From positions 34,628,901 to 34,692,900 of the forward strand of contig CM068835.1 of the NCBI GenBank assembly GCA_028554795.2: a stretch of DNA of 64,000 bases, given 5' to 3'. Below the pieces are notes generated by a model that was not told where the DNA came from, did no database searches, and worked only from the letters and a program-made list of their open reading frames with translations. The DNA is from Sinohyriopsis cumingii (taxonomy: Eukaryota > Mollusca > Bivalvia > Unionida > Unionidae). Position 1 is the first letter of the stretch. Each line of letters starts with the position of its first letter. The translations under genes and the position numbers were made by a program. Shown here piece by piece: positions 22,094 through 31,379 of the stretch.

Positions 22094-22597
22094 TCACAGG
22101 TAATAATAAGTGATCATTTCGATCCTGACTTTTTGCTTGAAAATGTCTGACAAGTAACCGTTTCTTCGCCTCTTCTCCCAACTCTGATTCAAGAGAGCTT
22201 CAATGCGATGGATCTCTCGAGTTGTTAATGGAGGACGAGAATATTTACGCAAGCAATTATACCACTGTTGCAACACGTCTTCTTCCGAGATGAGACTCCA
22301 AGCTTCGTCCAGATATTCGTCCAATATTTCTTCTTTACTCAACATCAGACATTTATCATGTTGAATTTGACTGGGATGATCATTGTGACATCCATAGCAG
22401 TCTTTCTTGATCAATTCCTTAATTTTTTCTGACAGGAATGTAGTAAAACAGGAGACTAAATGGGCTTCTTGTTCTGGCCATCTTGACTTCATCATTATGA
22501 CTTCTTCGTCTTTGTCTTGGGGTTCTACTTTCATGGTCTCCTCACTTTCCATGTCCAAAGTTTCTCCACTAGGTAAAGAGGAATAACAGTCTTCCAT
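22094..22597 (-). CDS. Conserved virus-element protein with DCYGC...DHPSQ motif
   Basis: The intact frame of 167 residues starts at ATG 22,597. The N-terminus is acidic (residues 10-35, E/D rich). Residues about 60-90 hold KDCYGCHNDHPSQIQHDKC, a Cys/His cluster that could bind metal. The rest is helical with a basic patch near the end (SWEKRRRNGYL). I have seen similar small Cys/His proteins next to capsid genes in Polinton-like elements, but the function is not known to me. It lies between the capsid-like gene (28 bases upstream) and the protease (about 14 bases downstream), so a virion-associated role is inferred. Confidence 0.65.
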   Translation of the reverse strand: MEDCYSSLPSGETLDMESEETMKVEPQDKDEEVIMMKSRWPEQEAHLVSCFTTFLSEKIKELIKKDCYGCHNDHPSQIQHDKCLMLSKEEILDEYLDEAWSLISEEDVLQQWYNCLRKYSRPPLTTREIHRIEALLNQSWEKRRRNGYLSDIFKQKVRIEMITYYYL

Positions 22598-22625
22598 GGC
22601 TTCTGATAGTCTAAAATGACTTCTC

Positions 22626-23033
22626 TCAAACTATTAATTTTAGGGTATTATCGAATTCGGCATACAGGAGGACGTTCACTGTCTGGGGTAGAGGTTCTGC
22701 AAACTGAAGTTCCACACGCAGTTGACCAGATTTTATAGGGCGGAAATGTCCCTCGTCACTGCCTTGGTCTGGAGTGAAATAAAAAGCCCATAAAGCATAG
22801 CCTCCTGCATAATCGTCGTACGAAATGCCGTGACTGGTGTTGGTCCCTAATTGTTCGGTGGCTTCGTACAGAGAAAAGTACGATCTCAAGTAATTCCTGT
22901 CACCAAACTTAGGCTCGAAAGGTCGGGTACACAATGCCTTGCCATCGCGACTGACTTCAATTTTGGAGACTCTGTAGTGCTTAAACTGGAATGGAGTTTG
23001 ATCGTAGACTCCGTTGAGTGCTGCATTGCTCAT
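22626..23033 (-). pseudogene. F54H12.2-family capsid-like protein, C-terminal third only
   Basis: The 135-residue frame matches the C-terminal end of the F54H12.2 family, the capsid-like protein of animal Polinton-type elements: SNAALNGVYDQTPFQF at the start and LLYAEFDNTLKLIV at the end. The family is usually over 400 residues, so about two thirds is missing from the N-terminus. The missing part has a counterpart in element 2 (41,525 down to 40,950). The first ATG overlaps the stop of the upstream frame by four bases (ATGA at 23,033-23,030), so the remnant could still be translated, but it cannot be a full capsid protein. Confidence 0.75.
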
Positions 23034-23569
23034 GATGCCAACGGTTTCGCTTCTTTCTTTTTCACTTCTGTCGAAGGAGGAGTGGGCATCATCTTTTTAA
23101 CCCAGGCTTTCATTTCTTCTCGTTGGGATGTGGGGGAAGGGGACAACATGTACGATGCAATCTTACGAGAAGTGGGAGCTGCTGACGGTGTTTGAAAGAC
23201 TTCTCGTATCTCTTCTTCCTCAGGCTTTCGTGGGTTGGCGTCTCTCATGACCACTGGGAATGGTATTGGTGGTGGTGTGGGGGATGGACTTTTCATCAAG
23301 GTCTTGAAATCTTTCAGAGTGGGTAGAGCTGTTTCGTCTAAAGCTTTCTGGTGAAAGAGTTGCAGTCGTTGCAAGAGTTTACCGTACTTTTGCGATTTTT
23401 CTGTTTCGGATAAATCTTGGCGATTCATCAATGACTGCAATTTGTGTCGTAACTGGGACATCTCGGTCAAATGGGGATTGGGAGGCAAATGCGAGGTTCG
23501 TTGTTCTTGCCAACGATGGTATTCCATCCATCGTTTGTAAGGCACTAAAGCTAGTTTTCGTCCTTCCAT
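23030..23569 (-). CDS. Conserved virus-element protein starting MEGRKLALVP
   Basis: The intact frame of 179 residues starts at ATG 23,569. The N-terminus MEGRKLALVPYKRWMEY resembles a short conserved opening found in proteins next to the capsid gene in Polinton-type elements. The middle is helical and Q/L rich (residues 40-85), then proline rich (SPSPTPPPIPFPVV), and the end is basic. I cannot assign a function; a minor virion or scaffold protein is plausible. A decayed homologue starts at 43,324 in element 2. It sits between the pX-like gene (48 bases upstream) and the truncated capsid-like gene (4-base overlap). Confidence 0.65.
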   Translation of the reverse strand: MEGRKLALVPYKRWMEYHRWQEQRTSHLPPNPHLTEMSQLRHKLQSLMNRQDLSETEKSQKYGKLLQRLQLFHQKALDETALPTLKDFKTLMKSPSPTPPPIPFPVVMRDANPRKPEEEEIREVFQTPSAAPTSRKIASYMLSPSPTSQREEMKAWVKKMMPTPPSTEVKKKEAKPLAS

Positions 23570-23616
23570 GCGATGTCAAGGGTACGTCTGAGATCTTGGG
23601 ACTCCAGAGGTCCTTT

Positions 23617-24014
23617 TTATCTTGCACCCATTAGAACTCCCAGCATGGTTCCCAAGGCGCCTTTCAGCAAAGGTCCTAACAATAGAGGCAAAATTCCTCC
23701 GAACTGGACCAACATCTTCTTCTTTTGACGAATGAGGATTTTCTTTTGAACCATTTGGCGAAGAACGTGACGATATTTGCCTAAGCATTGTCTCTGGTAT
23801 TTCGACAAAGGTATCGTACCTTTCAAGACGTTCAAGCAACATTCGCACACGGTATCGATATCTTTGGAGGCCGTTTGAATGATTATTTTTTGCATGGGTG
23901 GAGAACCTTTGGACAGGACAGACAACATGTCCCCATGTTTGACTAAACGAGGAGTCAGTCCTTTCCTTTTCTTTCCTTTCGGTTTACAAGAGGGATGTTT
24001 TTTGGGGGTGACAT
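23617..24014 (-). CDS. pX/mu-like basic protein with hydrophobic C-terminus
   Basis: The open frame includes a cysteine pair (CECCLNVLKG), a basic segment (RQKKKMLVQFGG) and a glycine/leucine-rich hydrophobic end (LLLGPLLKGALGTMLGVL). This layout is typical of the pX-like core protein of adintovirus and Polinton elements, which may bind DNA and membranes in the particle. The first in-frame ATG is at 23,928, but basic coding sequence continues upstream (KGKKRKGLTP) to an ATG at 24,014 that is out of frame across a CCCCC-AAAAAA run. A one-base slip there has probably displaced the start. A TATA box at about 24,075 suits a start near 24,040. Confidence 0.65.
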
Positions 24015-24070
24015 CTTTGAGTCTTCAGGAGCACAAAAAACACTGATACCCATGCTTTGTCTCAGACTCA

Positions 24071-24078
24071 TTTTATAC
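24071..24078 (-). promoter_or_regulatory. TATA box for the pX-like gene
   Basis: TATAAAAT on the minus strand, about 60 bases before the ATG at 24,014. It overlaps the end of the upstream core gene. Confidence 0.5.
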
Positions 24079-24884
24079 TGAAATGAGTCGCCACTGATTG
24101 TCTTTACGTCGTATCAACTTGAGGACAGGCATCACGCGTCGTGGAGGGGTTCGCAACGGACTAAATAGAGTCATTTCTTGCTTGGACAAATCCAGTAAAC
24201 TCTGTAGCATGCCCGATCTCTCTTGGACTTTGATTTTGGGAGCAGGTACTTTGCGAGCAGCTGCCACTGCCACTAAAGAGGAGGGTGTCGCCACTGGAGG
24301 AGAAGTCCTTGGAGACACGGGCTTCCATGGGGTCAACAACGGAGAAGTGGATGAACCTGAGGCTACTGGAGAAGCGGTCACCGTCGTTGCAGGTCGTGTT
24401 TGGCGAATGTCTGGCCGAAGTGCCTCTTGCGGGTAGAAGCTGTTTTCTGTGGGCTTTTCTTTTTCTGGGGTTGTGACCTGGTCTTGACACCGTTGCTCTT
24501 TTTCTTCTTGGGACTTCGGTTGGCTTTTTTGGGACTGGCTTTTTTCTTGGGGAGAACTTTGGGGGCATTAGGATCCCATCTTAAGAGAGAGCGAATGATG
24601 ACACCTCCTAGTTTCAAAATGATTTGCTTTTTGGTTTGAGTGTCGATGCGGGGATCGGCCAGTTGGGTCAAGGCTACTTTGTTTCTATCAAAAGAGCGTT
24701 TGGTTTGATGAGGAATCCAAATGATGCCTTGCAGTAATTGACATGCTGTCACTGTAAACCATCGTAAAACTTCTATGAGACTGGCTTCTAAGACACGAGC
24801 ATGTATTTGTGGATTTTGTTCGCGAGTGATACCATACAAGGCACGAATCAATTTAACGGGAAGATGAGACTGAAGGGACGTCAT
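24073..24884 (-). pseudogene. Lysine-rich core-like protein, one frameshift
   Basis: Starts at ATG 24,884. The first 110 residues are helical and hydrophobic/basic (LPVKLIRALYG, then LILKLGG-type text). Next comes a lysine/proline-rich tail (PKKKASPKKANRSPKKKKSN) that resembles a histone-like or viral DNA-packing tail. The frame stops at 24,378. From there a neighbouring frame continues without loss as an S/T/P/A-rich stretch and a conserved SLLDLSKQE segment to 24,073. Element 2 keeps the equivalent order (basic tail, then SLLDVSKQE), which supports one original gene broken by a single-base shift near 24,380. A condensing role on the packaged genome is inferred from composition. Confidence 0.6.
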
Positions 24885-24919
24885 GTTGACACTGTATGAG
24901 ACAGACGAAAAGTGTCTGA

Positions 24920-24928
24920 GGTTTTTAT
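24920..24928 (-). promoter_or_regulatory. TATA box for the core-like gene
   Basis: CTATAAAAAC on the minus strand, about 40 bases before the ATG at 24,884, so the leader would be about ten bases. Confidence 0.6.
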
Positions 24929-24940
24929 AGTTTTTTTGGG

Positions 24941-25667
24941 TTAAATCGAGGACGGAGACATGTACTGGACAGGACCTTCGTCTTGACACCAGTTGTGAAA
25001 CAAATGGGTACGAAATCGCAGATAATCGGGGGTCGTAGGTTTCAAATCGACGAGTAAATAGGCGTGTGGAGTTTGAGTGGCATCGTCGTACGCCTGAGTT
25101 AGCCAAGGCGTTCCTAACTGTTTGGCTAAGACTTGCACTTGCGAGTTATCTCGAGGGCTTTTAAACAAGACCACGTAATGAACGTTGAGACTGATGGTAT
25201 GATGGGCTTTACCTTGTTGAAACAAATTTTGAGTGATGTTAATGACACTGGCATTACGATGATGCTCTTTGCGCGTAAACCAGTTTAATTTCTTCTTCGT
25301 CTTCTCCTAACATGTCGTCGAAAATGACCAGATGGTTTTGACCGGGGTCAGACACGATTCCGTCGTCTTCGTTTGGAATGCCTTCCACAAACACGATGGA
25401 ATCGCCTTGACTTTCTCGCAAGAGGCTGTACGCCGATTGCTACTCTTTGTAACATCACACGATTCATTGAGGTGGACGATCGATCAAATGATGTTTATGT
25501 TCGATCAAACGTTTGACACATTCGGTTTTGCCTGAATCGCTAGGTCCAGCAATGAGCATGTTAAAGGGATGACGAAGGTACAAAGCCTCCCAACTGGCAC
25601 GATCTAAGTGTTCGTCGATGACTTTGAAAGTGGAGGAAGAGGGAGCAGAGACATCAGAGGTAGCCAT
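24941..25667 (-). pseudogene. FtsK/HerA-type packaging ATPase, broken
   Basis: Starts at ATG 25,667. The P-loop is visible as LIAGPSDSGKTECVKRL (about residues 38-54), preceded by ALYLRHPFN. The family drives the genome into the particle using ATP. The first frame stops at 25,464. An acidic Walker B-like segment (LVIFDDM) can be read in another frame around 25,310. The C-terminal half (TISLNVHYVVLFKSPRD, then YLLVDLKPTTPDYLRFR) is read in a third stretch down to 24,941. At least one stop and two frame changes therefore inactivate it. There is no counterpart in element 2, which is deleted across this gene. Confidence 0.8.
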
Positions 25668-25713
25668 AGTATCAGGAATGTCACTTGTGACACGAAGACA
25701 AACAAGACAAGAG

Positions 25714-25722
25714 CTTATATAC
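25714..25722 (-). promoter_or_regulatory. TATA box for the ATPase gene
   Basis: GTATATAAG on the minus strand, about 50 bases before the ATG at 25,667. Confidence 0.55.
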
Positions 25723-25739
25723 TTTTTCAGGACACGTTA

Positions 25740-26046
25740 ATTGATGTTTCAAAAATAAACACTAAAGACAAAAATACAAAAAAGCCAAATAGGTATGTAC
25801 AACGATAAAATGCACACTAAAACGATCAAAGTGGAATAGAAACAAGTCTTTGTACAACATGTGTTTGGTCACTAAGATATCCTAAGGACAGGGTGTAATG
25901 TTCTGACAGGTTCTACATGGGGTAATGTCACACAAGTGTCCTCCCAAAATGGTCTTTCAGGAATATCCATGACAGTCCTCTGAACTTCTTTTGTGCTTCT
26001 CTGAAAGAATTCATCTTGTTTGCTTGGTCTTGGTACTCACAATGCA
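25740..26046. other. Intergenic trailer of the polymerase, no gene seen
   Basis: AT-rich sequence between the ATPase promoter and the polymerase stop. No frame with coding character was found. Confidence 0.4.
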
Positions 26047-29000
26047 CTATTGGCCTTGGACGTTGTCCCTTTTTATATGCTGATTAATATCTACGTGACC
26101 GACCGGCAAAATGAAGTGATTGGTAAGCCTCACTCGCTTCTGGTACACGAATTGATAGACTTTTTCCAGGGTCGACTGACGATTTGGTGAGTGGGTAAAC
26201 GTACAATCTTGTTCGGTTGGTGAGTGGTCACTTTAGAGTTTTCATCCTCTCCAGACTATAAGGCTTCTTTCAATACCCCAAAGTTGATCACTCGACTGGT
26301 ACGATAATTGAGAGTCAATCCTTTCACTTCACACTCGGTGTGCCCTAATCATTGTGGGTCCCGGTATTCGTAGCCGTAATTTTTAACACCGCCACTATCG
26401 AAACTTAGAATCTTGTCGTCGGGGTGCTCGTCTGTCCAGGCTCCTAATCGGTCTCCTTCGATGTCAGGGTGACTTTGACCCGGGCGATGGATGTAGATGC
26501 AACTGTCCGTGCCAAAGTACAGGACACGATCCCCTAACAGTTCTAAAGCTTCGTACAATTTTAAGCGAGCATGGGCTGTCACGTAAGCCGCAATGATGAC
26601 ATTTCCGAATTCGTCGGCTTGTACAAAGTCCAGATCTTCTTCGTAATTGACTAAGATCAAACCCTCACGAACGACGTCCACGTGTTTCATGTGTTTTTTT
26701 TTTTGTCGTGAATCATCTGGAAGTTGCGGGAAGGTTCTGTCAAATACTCTGTCTTGGGTAAACACGATCGTTGTGCCATTTTGCCCCACAAGCAATTTAA
26801 CATCACTTTGGCAAACAATCCCCTGCCTTCGTTTTTCTCGATGTAGTCCAAAGGGATGCCTTCCTGTTCCCGGTATTTTTCTTTGAATGCCTTTTCGTCT
26901 TCGCAAGTGTGACACCAAGAAGGATAGCCGCTGGCTTCTTGTTTCAGTTTCAAAAACGCATCCACATAGTCTGCGAAAATGCCTTTCTGAGTGGGGTCAC
27001 CCTTGTGGTATTGTTGTGTCTTGGGAAAGTGGTAAATTTCGTACACTTCTAACAGTTGGTATCCCAAGTCCAGAGCCTTGAACAATTCCACGCTGACCCA
27101 CGTTCCAATCAAGGCGCGTTCTTCCTGGGTGTGCTGACAAGGCTGGTTTTGGTTGCACATTTCGGCACAAGTACGGCACAAAGGAAACATAAGTTTGCCT
27201 TGGCAATGGTGAGGTAACAAGGGATGGTACAAGTCTGTGGGAGGCAAGACTTTGCACTTGATCAACCCTTCGTATTGTCGAATGTGGTCCAGGTCGATGT
27301 GTTCCGTCAGCAATTACGGGTGCCCTGCAGGAAAGCGACAATATTTGCACACGTAAGGATACAGTGAGCACACGTCCAAGTATTTGATTGCTTCTCCTTT
27401 CTCTTCGTCAGCGTGGTACAGCAAACAGGTGGCATTTGTCCTACCTCTGTACAAACTCTCCCTCGGGTTCAGGGGGTCCATCAACTTGTAACTTTCCACG
27501 ATGCGTTTAAATTCGGGATCGATTTTCAAACGGTGATCGTACTCGTGTTCCAACATTTCCACCACTTGGTATCCTTGATGTTCTAACTTCACACGTCTCT
27601 GACAAGTGGCCTGGTACAAGTCTTCCATGGTTCGTTGTAAAATCTGACTTTTAGTGCCACGTTCAGGGTAGCAGAGGGGACATCCGTGAAATAAGCAACC
27701 GTTAAACTCGTACACGATCTTGGGGTTTTCTAAGTCCCAGCCATCCACCGAATACGTTTCAATGGTCTTCTCGCCCCCTCCAATGTGGGCATGCTAAATC
27801 CATTTGTCTTCCTTGTCGCACAAGTAATGTAACCAGCGTAGGGCTTTCACCAAGTATTGACGTTTGACAAAGTTGGTCTTTTGAGGACTGTTTTCAGGCA
27901 TGAATCGTTGGCGATACACTAAGGAACACGATTTGGCAATGGTGCAGGCTTTTTACAAGGGATCGACCCCTCCGTGTTCCTTGAACAGTTCTCGAAATCT
28001 TCGAAATTCTCGAAATTTTCCACAACAACGCCGTAAAATGTCCTCGTCGGAACGACAATAATTTAACATTTCTTCCTGAATGTCGAAAGGGTCTGAGGCG
28101 TGAGCCTGGTACCAAGCGTAGAAAGTTTCTAGTTGTTGGGTACGCATGTTGTCGGGGTCGTAGCCGGCAGCCTCGGGCAAATGGGTTAGAACGGCATGTT
28201 GATTGGCTTCCGTATTGAAAAAGTGTGGAAAATAGCCTTTGGCCATTTCTGTCATCCCAAACGTTTTAGGCATTCGACTCAAAGGCATGGCCAAGTAACT
28301 CACCGAATCTTTAAACTGTACTTGTCCCACTTGCATCTTCAGTATAGTACCTCAAAAGAAACTGTCCATCGTATCCTGAGAAATTGTGGCCATCACCGTG
28401 GCATGGCGATGACAATCTGCGTAACGTTCGATGTCCTCTTGGCTCCACGTTTTGTCGATGGGGTCTAAGACCCATCGGGCAAAACCGGCCAGAGTGTTCG
28501 GTCCCCGAAAGATTTTTTCACGTCCTCCAGAAATCTTACTGCAGTCAGGGCAATGACTAAAGATAGGCTCTTGAATGCACTTTTCACACGCTCGATGAGC
28601 CACACAGAAATTAGGAATGTGAATGCCGGTCTCTTGCATGCATTCGAAATCGAAAAAGATGAAATTGCCTTTCGTCTTGTGGTCCTCATCTTCCTCTTGT
28701 TGGGGCTGTTATTTTTGAATGGAGTATTGATGTTCCAAGTCCACGATTTGGTGACAAATGTGACATTTTTTCTTTCCTTGACATACGTGTGCCTTGGCAT
28801 TATTGGTACGTATGCCTTGTCCAACCGTGGGGCACAATCTCAGGAGTTGACAAGCACATTTCTGCTGTGAACCTTGTGTCTTTAGATGTTGTTGGTAACA
28901 GGCAGGGCTGACAAAATTGCGCTGACAAGCTGAACAATGCACTCATTCTTGTCCTTCGTCCAGACAGGGTTGAGAGGCCAAACATCCTGAGCATTTCGAT

Positions 29001-29937
29001 CCACAATGTTTGTGTTGCTCTCGATTGTTATAGCCATAGTCACTTTCAAGGTGTAGCGTGGAGCTAGGACATCTTGCAATTTGTGCATTTCAGGAATGCC
29101 ACAGGGTGTGTCTTTGGACAGGCCGGCTTGTTGTAACAGGAGTTCTGCTTCATTTCGTTGTTTGGCTTTGTCCGATTGTCGAATAGTTTTCCAGGCTCAT
29201 TTCCATTCTGCCGTGTCGTTCTTGTTGGCATAGGTTCGTCCCACCACGATGGCTCGGGCTAAACACACCTGGTCATGAGGGTTATTAATTCCGGCGAGGC
29301 TTGTTTTGGTGTTACGAAGGTCGTCCACCAATAAGACCTTTTTGCGTCCAGTCCCTTGAGGAGGAGAGACGTGGGTCATGGACAGTGTCGCTTTACCATC
29401 GGTGATGTGAAACTGGTCATTGGATTGTTGTACCTGTTGAATCTTGTCCATGACTTTGGAAGGTGTCAGTTCTGCGGGGCTGATAAACTCGATCCAAACA
29501 GGAGATTTCAAGCTGTCGTGATGTATGGAACGTCTCAAGCAATTGTCTTCTTTGGCTTGGCATTGACGTTTCAGTGTGGTAAACAAGGAATCCCACATCA
29601 CGGTGATAAACCCTTCCGCTGTCTCCAACAGTTCGTCGGACTTGAAATCTTTAAAATTCGCCCTGTAAGTGTAGGCCGTGGTTCTAAATTTTCTAGAGGA
29701 GCGCTTTTCCGTCTCTCGAATGTGATAGTAATTATCTGGGTTTACTGATTAACTTTGGCTAGGTGCAGACTCTGTGGGTCTGGATTCTGGTTCACTCAGG
29801 TCATCTTCAAAATCACTGGCATGAATTTGTGCCAAGACTTCAGCTATTGTACGAGGCGATAGATCACGTTTCTGCCTCTTTCTTTTTCTTTCTTCACGAA
29901 TGGATGCAATCGTTTCATCTTGACTGCAAAAGGTCAA
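26047..29937 (-). pseudogene. Protein-primed family B DNA polymerase, heavily broken
   Basis: A polymerase of about 1,300 codons can be followed from 29,937 (no in-frame ATG) to a TAG at 26,047. Exonuclease motifs: FFDFE (Exo I, about 28,660); an HN...GYD block out of frame near 28,375 (Exo II, bracketed by two compensating one-base shifts and a TGA); YCRSDEDIL (Exo III, about 28,055). Polymerase motifs: YLDVCSLYP (A, about 27,380); KVMLNCLWGK (B, about 26,790); LYFGTDS (C, about 26,510), where the usual first aspartate is glycine. A Cys/His cluster (CSACQRNF) lies at about 28,930. Stops occur at about 29,749, 29,197, 28,706, 27,950, 27,796, 27,313 and 26,346, with shifts near 28,930, at the T-run at 26,693 and near 26,170. 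It is non-functional. Confidence 0.9.
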
Positions 29938-29966
29938 ATGACCACATGTTAAACACCATGGGTCAC

Positions 29967-30000
29967 TTTATATTTATGGCAGACCAGCGTATATATAAAG
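29967..30000. promoter_or_regulatory. Paired TATA boxes upstream of the polymerase
   Basis: ATAAATATAAAG (minus) at 29,977-29,967 and a palindromic TATATATAAAG at about 29,989-30,000 that reads as a TATA box on both strands. On the plus side a donor-like AAAAC|GTAAGT follows at about 30,069. In element 2 the same position precedes a plus-strand zinc-knuckle gene, so this may be a remnant divergent promoter. Confidence 0.45.
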
Positions 30001-30206
30001 GGTGTCTGTCTTGCCCTTCCACTATTCATTTCACTCTCATTGTATCAGAATAGACCTGGCATAAAACGTAAGTGTCTCTTAGTTCTAGAATAAGAACCTA
30101 CAATCATATACTCATACATTCACACATACCATAGGGGTAAAAAGGGTTTCTGAGTCTTAATTGATGTTGGCAACTGAAATACTATCTCTTTTCGAGAGAA
30201 ATGGGT

Positions 30207-30222
30207 GGCCCTGAAAAGGGCC
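30207..30222 (-). terminator. Canonical histone-type mRNA 3' stem-loop of gene X
   Basis: On the minus strand: flank CAAA, stem GGCCCT, loop TTTC, stem AGGGCC, flank ACCCA. Every part matches the metazoan histone consensus. About 15 bases on is a purine-rich GAAAAGAGATAG, in the place of the U7-binding histone downstream element. It lies 68 bases after the stop of the gene at 30,291, a normal distance for histone messages. Confidence 0.9.
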
Positions 30223-30290
30223 TTTGGGTATTTGTTGGTTTAAATCAACTTTAACTGTCTTAAGCCTTTGCCACGGGCAAGGCCTACTTT

Positions 30291-30824
30291 TTATTTGCGC
30301 CCTGTCGATGATGTTTGGGTAGAAATCACTAAGGGTGGTGTGACCGGCGTAGTCACAGGGTTGGATTGTTTAGCTCGGGAAGGTCTTTTTCTCTTCGGTC
30401 GTAATAAAGAAGTCTGATACATTTTTTTCAGACTTCTTAACTCTGCTAAAATGTCTAAAATTACCGTGACTGATTGACTTTCACACCCTTGTTTCTTCGC
30501 TGCTTCTTCTTCCTCCTGTCGTTGTTTTCTTCTTATTTCTTCTTCTTGCTGTTGTTGAAGAAGAAAAGCTTGTTCTGCTTCCTTTTGCTGCTGTATAAAT
30601 GTTTCCAATTCTTCTTTGTTTGAAATGATCAGCGAGTGGTAAGGAAGGAGAAGGTACTGGTACCGGAACAAATTCTTGCGAGATAAGAAATTCCACAAAA
30701 TCCGAATTAAAATTAGTCTCTTCTGAAGTAGCACCGTGTTCACTTGGGTAGTCGTTACTATTCCATCGCTTCTCGTCTCCACGACCGGTGCATCCCCTTT
30801 CATCGTCTTCTGAGTTTCCGTCAT
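30291..30824 (-). CDS. Accessory gene X of element 1, coiled coil plus basic end
   Basis: I do not recognise this gene; it is not a core histone. The 177-codon frame starts at ATG 30,824, about 24 bases after the predicted transcription start. Residues about 74-130 are a Q/E/K-rich coiled coil (EEIRRKQRQEEEEAAKKQG). Then comes LDILAELRSLKKMYQTSL, a basic patch (RPKRKRPSRAKQ) and a T/S/P-rich end. Between about 30,735 and 30,640 an overlapping frame is more protein-like (NFNSDFVEFLISQEFVPVPV), so two compensating shifts or a short intron are possible. It ends in a perfect histone-type stem-loop and starts from a CCAAT/TATA promoter shared with gene Y, implying S-phase-linked expression. Confidence 0.55.
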   Translation of the reverse strand: MTETQKTMKGDAPVVETRSDGIVTTTQVNTVLLQKRLILIRILWNFLSRKNLFRYQYLLLPYHSLIISNKEELETFIQQQKEAEQAFLLQQQQEEEIRRKQRQEEEEAAKKQGCESQSVTVILDILAELRSLKKMYQTSLLRPKRKRPSRAKQSNPVTTPVTPPLVISTQTSSTGRK

Positions 30825-30872
30825 GATTGAAAACGGTGTCGCATGGACTGACTGCACACAAACGCTAGCGTC

Positions 30873-31000
30873 TCTATATAGGGAATGTGACGTCACAGAC
30901 TGCTCTCTTCGGATTGGACATGAGGTGACTTAGTTTTGTAACGCGTGTTTGGATTGGTCAACCAAATGAATCCGTTTCGATCCTCCCTTCCCCTATAAAC
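30873..31000. promoter_or_regulatory. Divergent histone-like promoter between genes X and Y
   Basis: Minus side: TATA box CCCTATATAGAGA (30,883-30,873), a CRE TGACGTCA (30,888-30,895) and two CCAAT boxes (ATTGG on plus at 30,913 and 30,953). Plus side: TATA box CCCTATAAAC (30,991-31,000), with the same boxes upstream. Two TATA boxes facing apart with paired CCAAT boxes about 40 bp apart between them is the arrangement of divergent H2A/H2B gene pairs. Confidence 0.7.
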
Positions 31001-31106
31001 AACCGCAGTTCGCTGCATTTGTTCACCTGTTCTCGTCACCAACATGTGGACTGACGTATAATCCTTTATTCTCGTATCGTCACTGCTGTTCTGTACGGAC
31101 TTACCC

Positions 31107-31277
31107 ATGTATGTCAGATCATCGTGGGTCATTGTTAGAAGGTCGGATACAAGCGTTTGGAAAAGAAGAATTTATGTGGAGAGAGAAGGCTGTTTAAAGA
31201 GAGTTATAATCTACGGACCAGAAGTCAGACAAAGTTTGAGGAAAAGAAGAAGACCAATGCTATGCCCTCTTTCTTAA
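31107..31277 (+). CDS. Accessory gene Y, 56-residue arginine-rich protein
   Basis: Frame from ATG 31,107 to TAA 31,275-31,277. The product is small and very basic (about 12 R and 3-4 K in 56), ending RQSLRKRRRPMLCPLS. The predicted start of transcription is about 31,023; one short upstream ATG (31,051) opens a five-codon frame. A histone-type stem-loop begins 27 bases after the stop, as in histone genes. A parallel frame ending at about 31,290 also has K/E/R-rich text (SYNLRTRSQTKFEEKKK), so frame choice is not certain. A DNA-binding peptide is plausible from its charge; no family is recognised. Confidence 0.4.
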   Translation: MYVRSSWVIVRRSDTSVWKRRIYVEREGCLKRVIIYGPEVRQSLRKRRRPMLCPLS

Positions 31278-31303
31278 CGGAAGGATGTTAACATAAAGCC
31301 AAA

Positions 31304-31320
31304 GGCCCTTTTCAGGGACC
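31304..31320 (+). terminator. Histone-type mRNA 3' stem-loop of gene Y, slightly decayed
   Basis: Flank CCAAA, stem GGCCCT, loop TTTC, stem AGGGACC. One base spoils a pair near the stem base. A purine-rich TCGAAAAGAAATGAC follows 11-12 bases later, in the position of the U7-binding element. It is on the plus strand, opposite to the stem-loop at 30,207. Confidence 0.75.
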
Positions 31321-31379
31321 CTCATAGGTCTCGAAAAGAAATGACTTTCTTGCCTCAAAATATTTTTTAAAAATGTGGT

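Larger units (their letters stand above)
21256..31320 (-). mobile_element. Element 1: fossil Polinton/adintovirus-like virus-derived element
   Basis: A block of about 10 kb has the gene content of Polinton/Maverick or adintovirus-like elements: protein-primed PolB, packaging ATPase, adenain protease, capsid-like protein and core-like proteins, nearly all on the minus strand. No retrovirus-type integrase was found and no terminal inverted repeats are visible, so the true ends are unknown. The low-coordinate end may continue beyond the LINE to 12.4 kb. The polymerase and ATPase carry many stops and frameshifts, but several small genes remain open. This is an inactive endogenous copy. Confidence 0.85.

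Noticed and set aside
24098-24640. Plus-strand frames over the core-like gene
   Set aside because: Shadows of the lysine-rich minus-strand gene; no promoter or family match.
30291-30896. Core histone gene because of stem-loop and promoter
   Set aside because: The encoded coiled-coil protein has no histone-fold sequence; only the regulatory parts are histone-like.
21256-31320. Integrase and terminal inverted repeats of element 1
   Set aside because: Expected for a Polinton, but no integrase motif and no matching inverted ends were found by eye; not claimed.
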